From NCBI RefSeq assembly GCF_000420645.1, contig NZ_ATVI01000006.1, positions 806,001 through 870,000 of the forward strand: a DNA stretch of 64,000 nt, in the 5' to 3' direction. Position 1 is the stretch's first letter. Every line of letters begins with the position of its first letter. Origin of the DNA: Nevskia ramosa DSM 11499. GTDB lineage: Bacteria > Pseudomonadota > Gammaproteobacteria > Nevskiales > Nevskiaceae. This document shows positions 6,888 to 15,951 of the stretch, piece after piece. The notes below the pieces were generated by a model. It was given only the letters and a program-made list of their open reading frames with translations, was not told where the DNA came from and searched no databases. A program made the position numbers and the translations under genes.

Positions 6888-7085
6888 CGGCGGAGGCAAA
6901 AAAGAGCCACAGCTTTCCTATCGGGCGTTGCTTCGTAGATGCAGACGAACTCCCGACCTTTCGTTCGAAATGATTGAAAAAGCTACAGCTCGCTGCTTCT
7001 GGCGGCATCTGCGATCGTATTTGGAATAGGGGCGCTACCGCAGTCGTTTGGCAACGATTACGAGAGCGACCAAACTAAAAAATGA
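6844..7085 (+). pseudogene. Possible frameshifted small membrane gene
   Basis: From GTG 6844 a frame reads SYRALLRRCRRTPDLSFEMIE up to a run of five A near 6977. After a -1 shift, the other frame gives YSSLLLAASAIVFGIGALPQ and ends NDYESDQTKK at TGA 7083-7085. The second half looks like a real membrane segment plus an acidic tail. It has no start codon of its own. Either a frameshift has broken the gene or slippage at the A-run joins the two halves. It overlaps the previous gene and ends 6 bp before the next, which fits an operon with no real gap. Confidence 0.35.
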
Positions 7086-7090
7086 ACTGA

Positions 7091-9592
7091 TTGGGGGGCT
7101 TTCCGCTGGATTCGCATGACATTCTTGAAGGCGCACGCTCACCCACCAATCCGCGGGTATACGTGATCGGTGCGTTCGATAGCCGGATTACCTTCTACTC
7201 TCAACAAGTAAGGGCGCTCTCTATTGTCCACGCGCTAAAAGCGACCGGAGTTCTCAACGACGGCGTGCACGTTGCAGTTGTGGGCGCCGGCGCAGCCGGC
7301 GTTACGGCCGCTGCAGCCGCAGCGTTGCTGGGTAATGTGCACGTCCATCTCTACGAGCGTGAAGACGACGTGTTGCCGATGCAGCGTGCTACGTCGCGGC
7401 GGCGCCTAGACCCGCACATCTATGGTTGGCCGAATGTCACAAGCGACGATTCGATAGCCGATCTCCCGCTGTTGGATTGGAAATCTGGACCTGCACGCGA
7501 CGTACGCAACGACGTTGCGGACGAGTTCGCTGCCATCAAACAAGCGGTTCCCCATCGGCTCAACGTCTATACCCAAAACAACATTCGAGACGTCCGACCC
7601 GTTGGTGGCCGGTTGGAGCTGGATATTCGACGCGCTCCCCGGGTGGGTGAAATATCCCGAGATATCGACGGGCAAATTCAGGACGGGAATGTCGTCGATC
7701 TGTTGCTTCTGGCTTTCGGATTTGGGCTGGAAGCCGGTGAGGTCTTCCCCGGGGTGCCAAACACCAGCTACTGGCTAGACGGGGGCGTGCCCGGCCCGCA
7801 GTTCGAAGGCAACGCAACTCCACGATTCCTCGTGAGCGGAAATGGGGACGGCGGTCTAATCGATTTGGTTGCTGCAGCCAGCGCGAATTTCGATCACGCC
7901 GGCACCATCGAGGCAATCGTCAATCAACCGGACATCGACAGTATCACTTCCGAACTACTGGCCATTGACCATGAGGCGCTCGCCGCACTTCGCGAGGGCC
8001 GCGGGTTTGACTTCATCGGCGAGTACGACGCCCGTATTCGCCCCGATCTCGAACGCATGGGACTCATCGCACGGATGGCCGGCAGACTTCGACGCGGGGT
8101 GAGGCTCACGCTTCAAACGCTAAAACCAGAAGTGTTCTCGATCGAGACGGCGACGCTCAATCGCGTGGCGGCCTACCTAGTGATCCGTGCATGTGCGCTG
8201 GGTGGGCAAGCTGAATTCAGGCATTTTCACGGCGCGGACATCGCGAAATGCGATGCTCCCTCTCCGTTGCCGTATCCCGCGCTCTATTGGTTCACCTGTA
8301 GTGGGCAGCGGTTCGGGGTGGACAAAGTTATCGTTCGGCGAGGTCCAGATCGAATCACGGCTCGTGTGCCTTTTGCGAACGTGCTCGCTGGATACGAGGA
8401 CGCCCACAAGGACTGGTCGGCTTTACACGGTACGGATGCAATCGTTCCCAGGCTCGGAGCAGCAGCTCGGGCTGCGCTCAAGGCTAAGGCTCGAGAATTT
8501 CTTATTCCCGCTGCAAAGCACTCTGTCCGCCACCGCCGGCAGCATGAGCCGAATGCCGTAAGAATCCAACGAGACGAAGCTATGATCCGCTGGTCCGGCG
8601 ATGTCGCGCCTGCCGAGGTCACGCAACTTTGGGATTCGGGACAGAATGAATTAGAGGTTCTGGTTCCAGGCTCGCCTGACTCGCTCGGTCCCGTTGCTGC
8701 GGCACTGGTGCGGCTCGTCCTTCATGCACGAAATGCGAGCTTCGTCGGAGATCCTACCGACTGGAAGGCATTTGTCGAAAAGTGGACGAGCAAATCGACC
8801 CACGCAGAAAACCTCTCGTCGCCGCCAATTCGCCCCAATCCGAGTGGTGTGACTCGAGACCCAACCCTCGCCACGTCGGACGACATTGCGTTGTCGCTTC
8901 ACAAGGGAATGTCGCGATGGCTCCTGGGGCAAATGAACGTAACTATCGAGAAATTTGTTTCTTTAGGCCGCGACGATAGCTATACCGTCGGCTTCGTAGC
9001 TGCGCCGGATCTGCGTAGCGCCATGCGGACAATCTGGCACGTCTGGAGAGGTCAGTTCGAGGCTGATGACGCGTTGCTGGATCGCTTTCTGAGACTCGTG
9101 ATCTGCGCTGAGGACGACGACGCTCGCCAAGATGAGGCGCGGGTTCTTCTGGGCCCGAACCGTCTGTCGGTCGTTACCAGAGCCGTCGCAGCAGCGCTTG
9201 CGATCGCGGCTGCTTGGCAGGATACCGCGCCGCGAAACAGCCGGCCGGGCAATCTTTCGCGCGGGCTCGACGCCTTTGGTCATGCATGCGGTGCCGAACG
9301 TATTGGCGGTCGGCCTATGTCCATCGCGGCGGTTTCGTTCATGTGGAATACGGACTTTGTCCTCCTTTCGCACCTCACTGCGCCGCCGACGGTCGAGTTC
9401 CTGGCGCAGTCCAGCCTAGCCGAAGTAGGGGATAAGCAGCCTCGCCTGTCGCAGCCCGGCAATGGCGGCATGTTCATGGCTCTGGACTCTGCGTTTCATT
9501 CAGCTACTGAGGCGGGGCTTGCGGCAATGACCGAGTTTGTGAAGAGCGTAGAGCACAGGCATTTCGAGAGACTCAGAGCCGAGGTGGCGTAG
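7091..9592 (+). CDS. FAD/NAD(P)-binding Rossmann protein, probable effector of an ABC-3C-like system
   Basis: The protein has 833 aa. Residues 22-45 (VYVIGAFDSRITFYSQQVRAL) precede a Rossmann fold with GAGAAG at 65-70 and an acidic end of the second strand (LYERED near 87-92), as in FAD-dependent oxidoreductases. The middle resembles none of the usual flavoprotein domains I know. The last 230 residues are helical and may be the partner-binding domain. The start is TTG 7091; no in-frame ATG is near, and an internal GTG at VIGAF is possible. It is followed 2 bp later by the middle gene and then the SMC-like ATPase. In ABC-3C systems the first gene encodes the variable effector, here an oxidoreductase-like one. 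Confidence 0.7.
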   Translation: MGGFPLDSHDILEGARSPTNPRVYVIGAFDSRITFYSQQVRALSIVHALKATGVLNDGVHVAVVGAGAAGVTAAAAAALLGNVHVHLYEREDDVLPMQRATSRRRLDPHIYGWPNVTSDDSIADLPLLDWKSGPARDVRNDVADEFAAIKQAVPHRLNVYTQNNIRDVRPVGGRLELDIRRAPRVGEISRDIDGQIQDGNVVDLLLLAFGFGLEAGEVFPGVPNTSYWLDGGVPGPQFEGNATPRFLVSGNGDGGLIDLVAAASANFDHAGTIEAIVNQPDIDSITSELLAIDHEALAALREGRGFDFIGEYDARIRPDLERMGLIARMAGRLRRGVRLTLQTLKPEVFSIETATLNRVAAYLVIRACALGGQAEFRHFHGADIAKCDAPSPLPYPALYWFTCSGQRFGVDKVIVRRGPDRITARVPFANVLAGYEDAHKDWSALHGTDAIVPRLGAAARAALKAKAREFLIPAAKHSVRHRRQHEPNAVRIQRDEAMIRWSGDVAPAEVTQLWDSGQNELEVLVPGSPDSLGPVAAALVRLVLHARNASFVGDPTDWKAFVEKWTSKSTHAENLSSPPIRPNPSGVTRDPTLATSDDIALSLHKGMSRWLLGQMNVTIEKFVSLGRDDSYTVGFVAAPDLRSAMRTIWHVWRGQFEADDALLDRFLRLVICAEDDDARQDEARVLLGPNRLSVVTRAVAAALAIAAAWQDTAPRNSRPGNLSRGLDAFGHACGAERIGGRPMSIAAVSFMWNTDFVLLSHLTAPPTVEFLAQSSLAEVGDKQPRLSQPGNGGMFMALDSAFHSATEAGLAAMTEFVKSVEHRHFERLRAEVA

Positions 9593-9594
9593 GC

Positions 9595-10305
9595 ATGGCT
9601 ATAGAAACTGCTGCGGCACCTTCGGGTGACAACGAGTTGATCGAAACCCGCGCCCGCTTGATCAAGGCCGCAGAAATCGCGGGTTTGAATTCGGCCGACG
9701 TGGATGCCTTGGTCAAGCCGGAGTTCAATGGCGGCGCACATTCTGACGCTGCACGGCTGAGTCCAGGGGACCTACTACGACCGATAGCGGCCGTTCGTCT
9801 GGGATGCTATTCGGTCGTAATCGGCATGCTGCCCAGCCATGCAAATGCAGAAGCGGTTAACGAAACCTTGCGCCGATTCCGAAACCAGTGCGTTGTAGCG
9901 CGCTCCTATCTCCGGGCGAACGAGGCACTTGATCTGCAGGGAATCCTTATCGGTCCTCGCGGAAGTGAGCGCGACGAAGAGTGGAGAGCGCTAGCGCTGA
10001 CGGTCGAGCGAGATGACCGTGTCGCGAGAAAGTTCGTCTGGCTGCGGCCCGAATCCAAGGATGCCGATGAAGCCAGCTTCCATGAGCTGGTGAAGCGCAC
10101 GTTTCTTGCGCGGCCCTGGAGAAGTGAAGGGACCTTCACTATGGCAGCGCTCGACAACCTCAAGCGCGTTGCCTTGACCTGGAACGTGAAGGTCTCTCGA
10201 AACACCGTGGATGAATGGATGGAGCTTGGCGTAAGTCAAAGCGAGGACTCCGACGAGTTGGTCCAGAAGTTAGTGGAATCATGGTCTCGGAGGGAGCAAT
10301 CGTGA
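9595..10305 (+). CDS. Middle component of the ABC-3C-like system
   Basis: The protein has 236 aa, alpha/beta. The segments RFRNQCVVARSYLRAN, WRALALTVERDDRVARKFVWLRP and FLARPW look like the conserved pattern of middle-component proteins in ABC three-component systems (a charged ERD-RV-RK-VW core). The gene starts 2 bp after the upstream stop, and its own stop overlaps the GTG start of the ATPase (GTGA at 10302-10305). Such tight coupling implies fixed stoichiometry. By family knowledge the middle component links effector and ATPase. The exact MC subfamily is not decided here. Confidence 0.65.
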   Translation: MAIETAAAPSGDNELIETRARLIKAAEIAGLNSADVDALVKPEFNGGAHSDAARLSPGDLLRPIAAVRLGCYSVVIGMLPSHANAEAVNETLRRFRNQCVVARSYLRANEALDLQGILIGPRGSERDEEWRALALTVERDDRVARKFVWLRPESKDADEASFHELVKRTFLARPWRSEGTFTMAALDNLKRVALTWNVKVSRNTVDEWMELGVSQSEDSDELVQKLVESWSRREQS

Positions 10306-13300
10306 GCAGCCTATTCCTCAATTCGTTGCGCTTTGAGAATTTTCGGACGTTCGGGACTTTCGAGACAGAGATTGTTCCGGCTCCGGGTCTGACCCTTATC
10401 GTCGGCATGAATGGGCTTGGAAAGAGCAGCTTTTTCGACGCCCTGGAATGGGGCCTTACCGGGGAGGTCAGTCGGTTCAAGAGCGCCGCGACCTCCATTG
10501 AACAGGGCCGCTATCTAACTCGACGCGGCGCACCGCCGGACTCTCATAAAGTCTCCCTGGGGTTTGACAACGGAAAAGCTGTCGTCCGCAGCGAATTGGA
10601 GCAACCGAACTCGCTCGATGTCATCCGGATCCTGCAGCGACCCACCTGGACCGCCGAGATCCAGGACCTATCCACGTACCTCGCTTTTACCCACTTTCTG
10701 GGCCAATCCGCTGGGCAGCGCTTTACGAGCCGTGAGCGTGACCAACAGTGGGCGTCGCTCAAAGGGCCCAGCGGGATCGATCGGTTGGAGGAGGTTCGAG
10801 CCGGTCTTCGAGGGCGCGCGACCGAGATGGCCTTCAATCGAAGGATTCGCAACGAGACCTCTGCAATTCAGGAAGCCGACCGCCTGCTCGCCGAGTGGCG
10901 AGAGCTCCGGAATCGCCTTGCGCGACTTCGGGAAGCGACGAGCGCCGCGGGTGGCCTCGCGCCAGAGGTCTTCGAGACCCGTCTGAACGCGCTGATTTCG
11001 AAGGTGACCGAGATTGTCTCCGAGTTCGATCCAGGTGAATCCTCTGGCGATGCCCTCGCTGGACTGCGCGAATCCCTGGAGCGCGTTCGTAGCGATCTCA
11101 ATTCCGCGCGTCACAGTGCAGACTCGCTAGCGGAAGTCGTCGCCAGGTATGGCGCGGAGACGCTTCTTGCCGACCCGGAGGCGCCATCGCTGGTTGCGGC
11201 GCGCGCCGCCGAGCTCGCGGAGCGGCAAACCCTTCAGCAGGCGCTCGCCGCGGTCGAGGCAGCGGTTGCGCGTTTGGCGTCGGCGACGGCGACGGTCTCG
11301 GCCGACAACCAACGGATTGTGCGATTGGAGTCCTTCTTGGTGGACGTCCGCGAGGTGGCTCGGCTGACCGCCGAGTTGACCCGTCTCAGCACTGAGGAGG
11401 CACAGGTAGTCGAGTCGCTCAAACTGAATCGTGCCAATCTCGGCGCTCTCGAGGCAGAGATCGCAGCGATCCAGGGCCGGGCGACTGAACTGGCAGGTCT
11501 CGAAGCCACCGCGCGCGCGGCAACGACAAAAGCGGATCTGGCCCGCCAGCTGCCTACGCTGCGCGCGCGCGCTGCGGCCAGTGCCGACGCGTTGCGAAAA
11601 TTCGACGTCGCCCGAACAACGGCGCTACAGGCCTCGCTGACATCCGAGCGGAGCCGTCTCGCTTCGAGCATGGCGACCTTGAATGTGGCAATAGCGTCCG
11701 CCAAAGATCGGGCGTCCAAGGTGACAGCCGCCGTGTCGGCTATCGCCAGCCACTTGCAGGACCACGATCAGGATTGCCCAGTCTGCAAAAGCCGATTCGA
11801 GGTAGGGCAGCTGCGCTTGATCGCGGCCGAGACGGCCAAGTCCAAGGATGAAGCTCTGTCTAGACTCGAGCAGGATCTTGCGGACCTGTCGGAGCAACTG
11901 TCCAAGGCGAACGGTGGAATCGCGGAAGCTCAGGTAACCCTGCAGAGCGCCGAGGCGGCACGCGTTGCGTCGACCACGGACGCGACCGCCGTGTCACGAC
12001 TGGAAGCGCAGCTTCATCACCCGCAAGCCAAGCCAACCGACGATCTAGCGGCGTTTGCATTGGCCGGCGAACAGCAGGCTACGGAGGCGCTTGCGGCGTC
12101 GAGAGCTGCTACGGCGGGGGACGAAACAAGCAAGGCCGAAAAGACCTCGAGCCGGCAGAAACTGAAGACCGACATCGCCGAACTGGAACGCAAGCTCACG
12201 GAGATCAAGGCCCAGACGCTCGTGGTAGGAACCGAGCGCCAGTCTGCTGTCGAACGTCTTTCCGCTGGCGGGATGGAGAGTGCGACAGCGGATTCGCTTA
12301 CGACGACACTTGGCGAGGAAAGGGGTCGTCGCTCGGTTTCCGGCGTCGAACTGCAGGCAGCGACCGACGAACGCCGGCGCGCGGATGAAGTAGCGGCGGC
12401 GGCACGCACGCGACACCTTGCAGCTCAGCAAGCGTTGCAGCGCTCGGCGAGCGCGCAAGCGACTGCGGCCGAGACTCAGGCGGCACTTCAGCTTACGTGG
12501 CAGCAGTCTGGGCTTGCCGGAACGCCAAAGGCAAAGTCAGTCGAAGAGCTGATATCGCATCTCCAGGAGAGATTGTCAGCGATTGATCGCTTTGAAGGCG
12601 AAGTGGCTGTGCTCACCACCGCTTTTGAGGTTTCGACACGGAACGTCGAATTGTCCGACCTGGTAGCGGACATGGAGGCAAAAGGGGGCAGGGGCGCATC
12701 AACGGATCCGAACATCCACGAGGGCGAACTCCAGTCCGCCAGCGACGCCGCTCGTCGTGCGTTGGCGCTGACGGAGGAAACGCACGATGCTGTTGCAGCG
12801 TTTGCCGAAAAGCTGAGGGAGGAAGCCAGAAGATTCTCCGAGCAATTCCTGACGCCACTGAACAGCCTGATCGACGACTTCAATGAAGCGCTGCTGTGCA
12901 CGCCCGGGGAATCGGTCAATCTGAGCGCCACCTATCACAAGGATAGAACGAAGTTCGATTTGCTACTTCGAAATCGAGATCAGCTTGATGACGCCCTCAT
13001 TGATAAGGGATTGCCACCGCAGGTAGTGCTTAGCGAAGGACAGCTCGCCGCGAACGGGTTCAGCATTCTTTGCGCCGCTAGTACTGCCTATCCGTGGTCA
13101 CGATGGCGCGCCTTGCTGATGGACGACCCGCTTCAGCACAACGACATCATCCACACCGCTGCGTTCGTCGATCTGATGCGCAATTTGGTTGAGATCCAGC
13201 AGTACCAGCTAATCATGTCTAGCCACGATCAGGGAGAGGCGGAGTTCATTCGGCGGAAGTTCGACGCTGCAGGCATTCCCTGCTCGGTCATCGCGTTGAC

Positions 13301-13394
13301 GGCACCGTCGAAGCAAGGGGTCAGGCACCTCCCGCCCGAGCACAACGCAGCAGCTCGAAACTTTCTAGCAACGCAGATCAAGCAGTCGGCTTGA
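10302..13394 (+). CDS. Rad50/SMC-like ABC ATPase with zinc hook
   Basis: The protein has 1030 aa from GTG 10302 (GGAGGGAG just upstream; the start overlaps the previous stop). Walker A is GMNGLGKSS at 35-43. Long coiled coils flank a CPVC zinc hook at 492-495. The ABC signature LSEGQ is at 910-914, Walker B ALLMDDP at 938-943 and the H-loop His at about 975 (SSHDQ). All catalytic motifs are intact, so it should dimerise and hydrolyse ATP. Walker B has DDP rather than DEP, as in RecF/RecN-type and ABC-3C ATPases. It is probably the sensor or DNA-engaging motor of the three-gene system. Confidence 0.9.
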   Translation: MSSLFLNSLRFENFRTFGTFETEIVPAPGLTLIVGMNGLGKSSFFDALEWGLTGEVSRFKSAATSIEQGRYLTRRGAPPDSHKVSLGFDNGKAVVRSELEQPNSLDVIRILQRPTWTAEIQDLSTYLAFTHFLGQSAGQRFTSRERDQQWASLKGPSGIDRLEEVRAGLRGRATEMAFNRRIRNETSAIQEADRLLAEWRELRNRLARLREATSAAGGLAPEVFETRLNALISKVTEIVSEFDPGESSGDALAGLRESLERVRSDLNSARHSADSLAEVVARYGAETLLADPEAPSLVAARAAELAERQTLQQALAAVEAAVARLASATATVSADNQRIVRLESFLVDVREVARLTAELTRLSTEEAQVVESLKLNRANLGALEAEIAAIQGRATELAGLEATARAATTKADLARQLPTLRARAAASADALRKFDVARTTALQASLTSERSRLASSMATLNVAIASAKDRASKVTAAVSAIASHLQDHDQDCPVCKSRFEVGQLRLIAAETAKSKDEALSRLEQDLADLSEQLSKANGGIAEAQVTLQSAEAARVASTTDATAVSRLEAQLHHPQAKPTDDLAAFALAGEQQATEALAASRAATAGDETSKAEKTSSRQKLKTDIAELERKLTEIKAQTLVVGTERQSAVERLSAGGMESATADSLTTTLGEERGRRSVSGVELQAATDERRRADEVAAAARTRHLAAQQALQRSASAQATAAETQAALQLTWQQSGLAGTPKAKSVEELISHLQERLSAIDRFEGEVAVLTTAFEVSTRNVELSDLVADMEAKGGRGASTDPNIHEGELQSASDAARRALALTEETHDAVAAFAEKLREEARRFSEQFLTPLNSLIDDFNEALLCTPGESVNLSATYHKDRTKFDLLLRNRDQLDDALIDKGLPPQVVLSEGQLAANGFSILCAASTAYPWSRWRALLMDDPLQHNDIIHTAAFVDLMRNLVEIQQYQLIMSSHDQGEAEFIRRKFDAAGIPCSVIALTAPSKQGVRHLPPEHNAAARNFLATQIKQSA

Positions 13395-13760
13395 GCTTGA
13401 TCATCGAGGCACCGGCGGGCGGAATATAGGCGGCACCACCCGGGCGGTTTTCCGCCGGCGCTCGGTCCGCGGGCGGGGCCACGTTTTCATGGTTGTCCAG
13501 AGGACCGAAACTCAGTTTTTCTCGACAGGCCGCCCAGCAGGAGTCATGCCTACTCGGGGTCAGGCAGCTCGTGCAGATTGATTCCTTGGACGAGATCGAA
13601 ATCCGACGCGCCGACCGAAGCGGTCGCGACCCTGGCTTAAGCCGTCAGGACTCCAGCCGTAGCGAACGTCCGGGCTGCTACCAGCCCAACATGGAGGATG
13701 TCATTAGCAGCATTGAAGCAAGGATAGGCGATATTTACGGCCTAAATCTGCACCTGATCT
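13395..13760. other. Gap after the three-gene system
   Basis: No convincing gene is visible. A GC-rich hairpin-like stretch (GGCGGTTTTCCGCC, 13443-13456) follows the ATPase and could stop transcription, though it lacks a U tract. A short plus-strand frame ending at 13819 has a protein-like tail from ATG 13691 (MEDVISSIEARIGDIYG), but no good ribosome site and it overlaps the next gene in antisense. Confidence 0.35.
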
Positions 13761-14864
13761 TCATAAAATCGAGGGACCAGCTACAGGCGGCCCCATCTCT
13801 ACATCCTGCTCGGCGCTAACTTCGCCTGCCTCCTTCATGCGCCTTGTCGGTGGAATAATTAGTGGGCCGCCAATCAGGGTAATCCGGTCAAAACTGAACA
13901 CGTGCTCGCGCGGACTTTGCGCGCATCGCCCGACCATACGCCGAGGGAAATCCGGCTCGCCCGGCCTGATCTGCACCTCACCTGAGCAGACTGTGCAGGT
14001 ACTGGTGTAGCGAACGATGCGCCACTCGGCCTGCGGACCGACGCCAACGATCTCGAGTTGCGTCGGGTTGCCGTGACTTATCAGCTCGTCAGGGGCGCTA
14101 CGCAACCGATCTTCGATCGTCTGGTGCCATGCTCGTGCCTTGAAGTACAAGAAGACGGCGAAGATGGCCGCCTCGAACGCCAGCTTCAGGGAGATATCAC
14201 CGGACTTGGTCGTCAAAGCGATCAGCAGCGCGATGACAACAGCGGCCCCGGCGCCAAAAACGCTGATGAGAACCCGGGCAGCGAGCAGCTTCCAACGCCA
14301 GTGGCCGCGGCGCAGCCTGCCGTCGCGAAAGATGAACCGCCCCCATGCGCTCAGATCGGGGCCGGAGCAGTAGCTCATCTGATAGTCGACCAAGTGCTGC
14401 TCAGGCAACGGCGAGCTTTCGTGCACGTTGGCGCCGATGTCGGTTTCAGGGGTTGGCGTTGGCGCTGTGTCCGTGGTCGGTACCGCGGCGCGTTCAAGCC
14501 AGAAGACTTTTTCGCCGCCGGCACCTTGGGCCGGCTGATGGTCTCGAAGTTGGAGCGCGACGATTCCCTGGCGTCCGTTCGCCACGATCCAGCTTTCGAT
14601 CTGCCGGCGGTTGCCAGTGAAGAATTTATGAAGTGCGGTTGTCCGAATATCCGCCTTCGCCTGCTCCGAGGCGGTCATGCTGGCGACATCTCGCCCGGAA
14701 TCGCGAAGCGCAACTCGCGGGTACTTCCCCGGCAGTCGGCCATTCGCCAGCTCCTCCAGACTGAGCTGGGCGAGGCGTCGCGCTGCACGTGCAGCGCTAT
14801 CCGTTCGTTGCTCGGACGCAAGCCAGTCGAGGAATGCTCGGAGGTCCTGCTCGGTTGGCGTCAT
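13761..14864 (-). CDS. Two-TM protein with a C-terminal zinc-ribbon-like segment, unknown
   Basis: The protein has about 367 aa from ATG 14864 (MTPTEQDLRAFLDWL); an upstream ATG at 14927 adds 21 residues. Residues 1-115 are helical and charged. Near 215-260 are two hydrophobic helices (ARVLISVFGAGAAVVIALLI and LKLAFEAAIFAVFLYF). The C-terminal part has CTVCSG and, later, GRCAQSPREH, a possible metal site. No family is recognised. It sits near the right end of the mobile element, a common place for cargo, and is divergent from the next gene. Confidence 0.6.
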   Translation of the reverse strand: MTPTEQDLRAFLDWLASEQRTDSAARAARRLAQLSLEELANGRLPGKYPRVALRDSGRDVASMTASEQAKADIRTTALHKFFTGNRRQIESWIVANGRQGIVALQLRDHQPAQGAGGEKVFWLERAAVPTTDTAPTPTPETDIGANVHESSPLPEQHLVDYQMSYCSGPDLSAWGRFIFRDGRLRRGHWRWKLLAARVLISVFGAGAAVVIALLIALTTKSGDISLKLAFEAAIFAVFLYFKARAWHQTIEDRLRSAPDELISHGNPTQLEIVGVGPQAEWRIVRYTSTCTVCSGEVQIRPGEPDFPRRMVGRCAQSPREHVFSFDRITLIGGPLIIPPTRRMKEAGEVSAEQDVEMGPPVAGPSIL

Positions 14865-14967
14865 CGCACGGTGAATTCGGAACGGTACAAGAACCGTGTT
14901 TTCACCTATTCCTGCGGTTCTCCGCAACTTTTAATCGGTCTCCCAATGGTTTTTCCAGGAGACGACC

Positions 14968-15495
14968 TTGAAAGTTGGAATCGCGATCTACGAGGGAGAA
15001 GCTGTCCGGTACGCAAGTGATCACGAAGGGACCATGCGTCACGCGGATTACGCCAAGCGCAAGCCGGGCAGTTATCAGTGCGTTGCCTGTGGTGCTCCCA
15101 TGGAAGTTGCCGTGTCGATATACGAAAGTGCGGTATTTCAGCATCCAGCACTGCATAACTGCGCGGGTAGGTTGCCCTGCGAACAGGCCCCGGACGCAAT
15201 TGCCGAGCTAGGAAGCAAGACACGCTGGATTTCGTTCGATGCCAATTGGCGAGAGGGCAGTTGGACCGTCAAGACGGTACGGCTGACATGGTCTGGTGAG
15301 GGGTATCTGCCGGACGCGGTGGCAGTCAGCGGAAGCAGAACGATCCTGCTGACGGGGCAGCACGAGCCTGATCCAAGTGCTGCGGTGGATTCGGTAAGGG
15401 AACTGTTCGGCGACACGAAGCGACGGTTGGTAAACGCCGCGTGCTGCAACGGGTCACTTGGCCATACTGGTGGTTCCGGGACAGCGAGCGGCTGA
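14968..15495 (+). CDS. Cys-containing protein of unknown function, 175 aa
   Basis: TTG 14968 is chosen because AGGAG lies about 7 nt upstream and no better start fits. The N-terminus (VGIAIYEGEAVRYASDHEG) is followed by YQCVACGAPME (a CxxC pair) and a later HNCAG, together a possible zinc site. Residues 75-140 look like beta strands. The last 15 residues are Gly/Ser-rich. It is the last gene of the mobile element before the attachment scar. No homologue family is recognised. Confidence 0.5.
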   Translation: MKVGIAIYEGEAVRYASDHEGTMRHADYAKRKPGSYQCVACGAPMEVAVSIYESAVFQHPALHNCAGRLPCEQAPDAIAELGSKTRWISFDANWREGSWTVKTVRLTWSGEGYLPDAVAVSGSRTILLTGQHEPDPSAAVDSVRELFGDTKRRLVNAACCNGSLGHTGGSGTASG

Positions 15496-15666
15496 GCAGT
15501 GCCGGTCCTTGAACGTGACCCTGTCCGAGTCTATACGCGGCCTTTTCAGTAACGGGACCTTCACGAGCATCCCGACACCACGGACTTCGTACTAGCTAAG
15601 CTGCTGAGAGGTACGCCAGCGGTACACACATCCTGCATGCGCGACCGCGCCAAACTGCGCTAACCC

Positions 15667-15682
15667 GCTGTTTCTAAACAGC
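15667..15682. repeat. Perfect inverted repeat near the element end
   Basis: GCTGTTT-CT-AAACAGC lies 64 bp inside the element end. The 250 bp between the last gene and the tRNA scar hold no gene. This palindrome could be an arm-type recombinase or accessory protein site, but that is a guess. Confidence 0.3.
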
Positions 15683-15746
15683 ACTAGGCTATGCCGGTAA
15701 GCAACAACAATCACATAACTATCATGGGCTTAGTGTTTGAGGGCCC

Positions 15747-15793
15747 GACTCATAATCCCTTGGTTGTCGGTTCAAGTCCGACAGGGCCCACCA
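15747..15793 (+). other. 3' fragment of a tRNA-Met gene, attachment-site scar (attR)
   Basis: The 47 bases contain an anticodon loop CTCATAA (anticodon CAT at 15751-15753), the 3' anticodon arm, a variable loop, a complete T arm (GTCGG-TTCAAGT-CCGAC) and the 3' acceptor strand ending in ACCA. They match the 3' half of a gammaproteobacterial elongator tRNA-Met. The matching 5' half (GGGCC.. acceptor, D arm) is not present upstream, so this is not a working tRNA gene. Integration into a tRNA 3' end leaves exactly this fragment at the distal end. The intact tRNA should lie left of the window. Confidence 0.85.
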
Positions 15794-15818
15794 CTAAATC
15801 AGCAGCATCAACAGCTTG

Positions 15819-15843
15819 GAACCGAATCGTCGGATTTCGGTTC
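15819..15843 (+). terminator. Hairpin downstream of the tRNA fragment
   Basis: GAACCGAA and TTCGGTTC form an 8-bp stem with a 9-nt spacer, flanked by further pairing (CAGCT/AGCTG). It lies 26 bp after the CCA end and is probably the original terminator of the tRNA-Met gene. A second tight hairpin (GCTGCGGC/GCCGCAGC, 15862-15879) follows. There is no strong U tract. Confidence 0.45.
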
Positions 15844-15951
15844 AGCTGTGGTCGCAAGTGGGCTGCGGCAAGCCGCAGCGAACCGATCGCCGTTCCAGCC
15901 AGCTGACTCCGACGAGAGGTCATTGTCTCGATACAACAAGTCTGCAAGCAT

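Noticed and set aside
13493-13819. 108-aa plus-strand open frame
   Set aside because: There is no ribosome site, the first 65 residues are low in protein character, and it overlaps the antisense membrane gene. Only its last 40 residues look protein-like.
15720-15793. Complete tRNA-Met gene
   Set aside because: The acceptor 5' strand and D arm are missing upstream of the anticodon arm; only the 3' part is present.
15691-15906. 71-aa open frame across the tRNA fragment
   Set aside because: It translates the tRNA sequence and terminator hairpins; not a gene.
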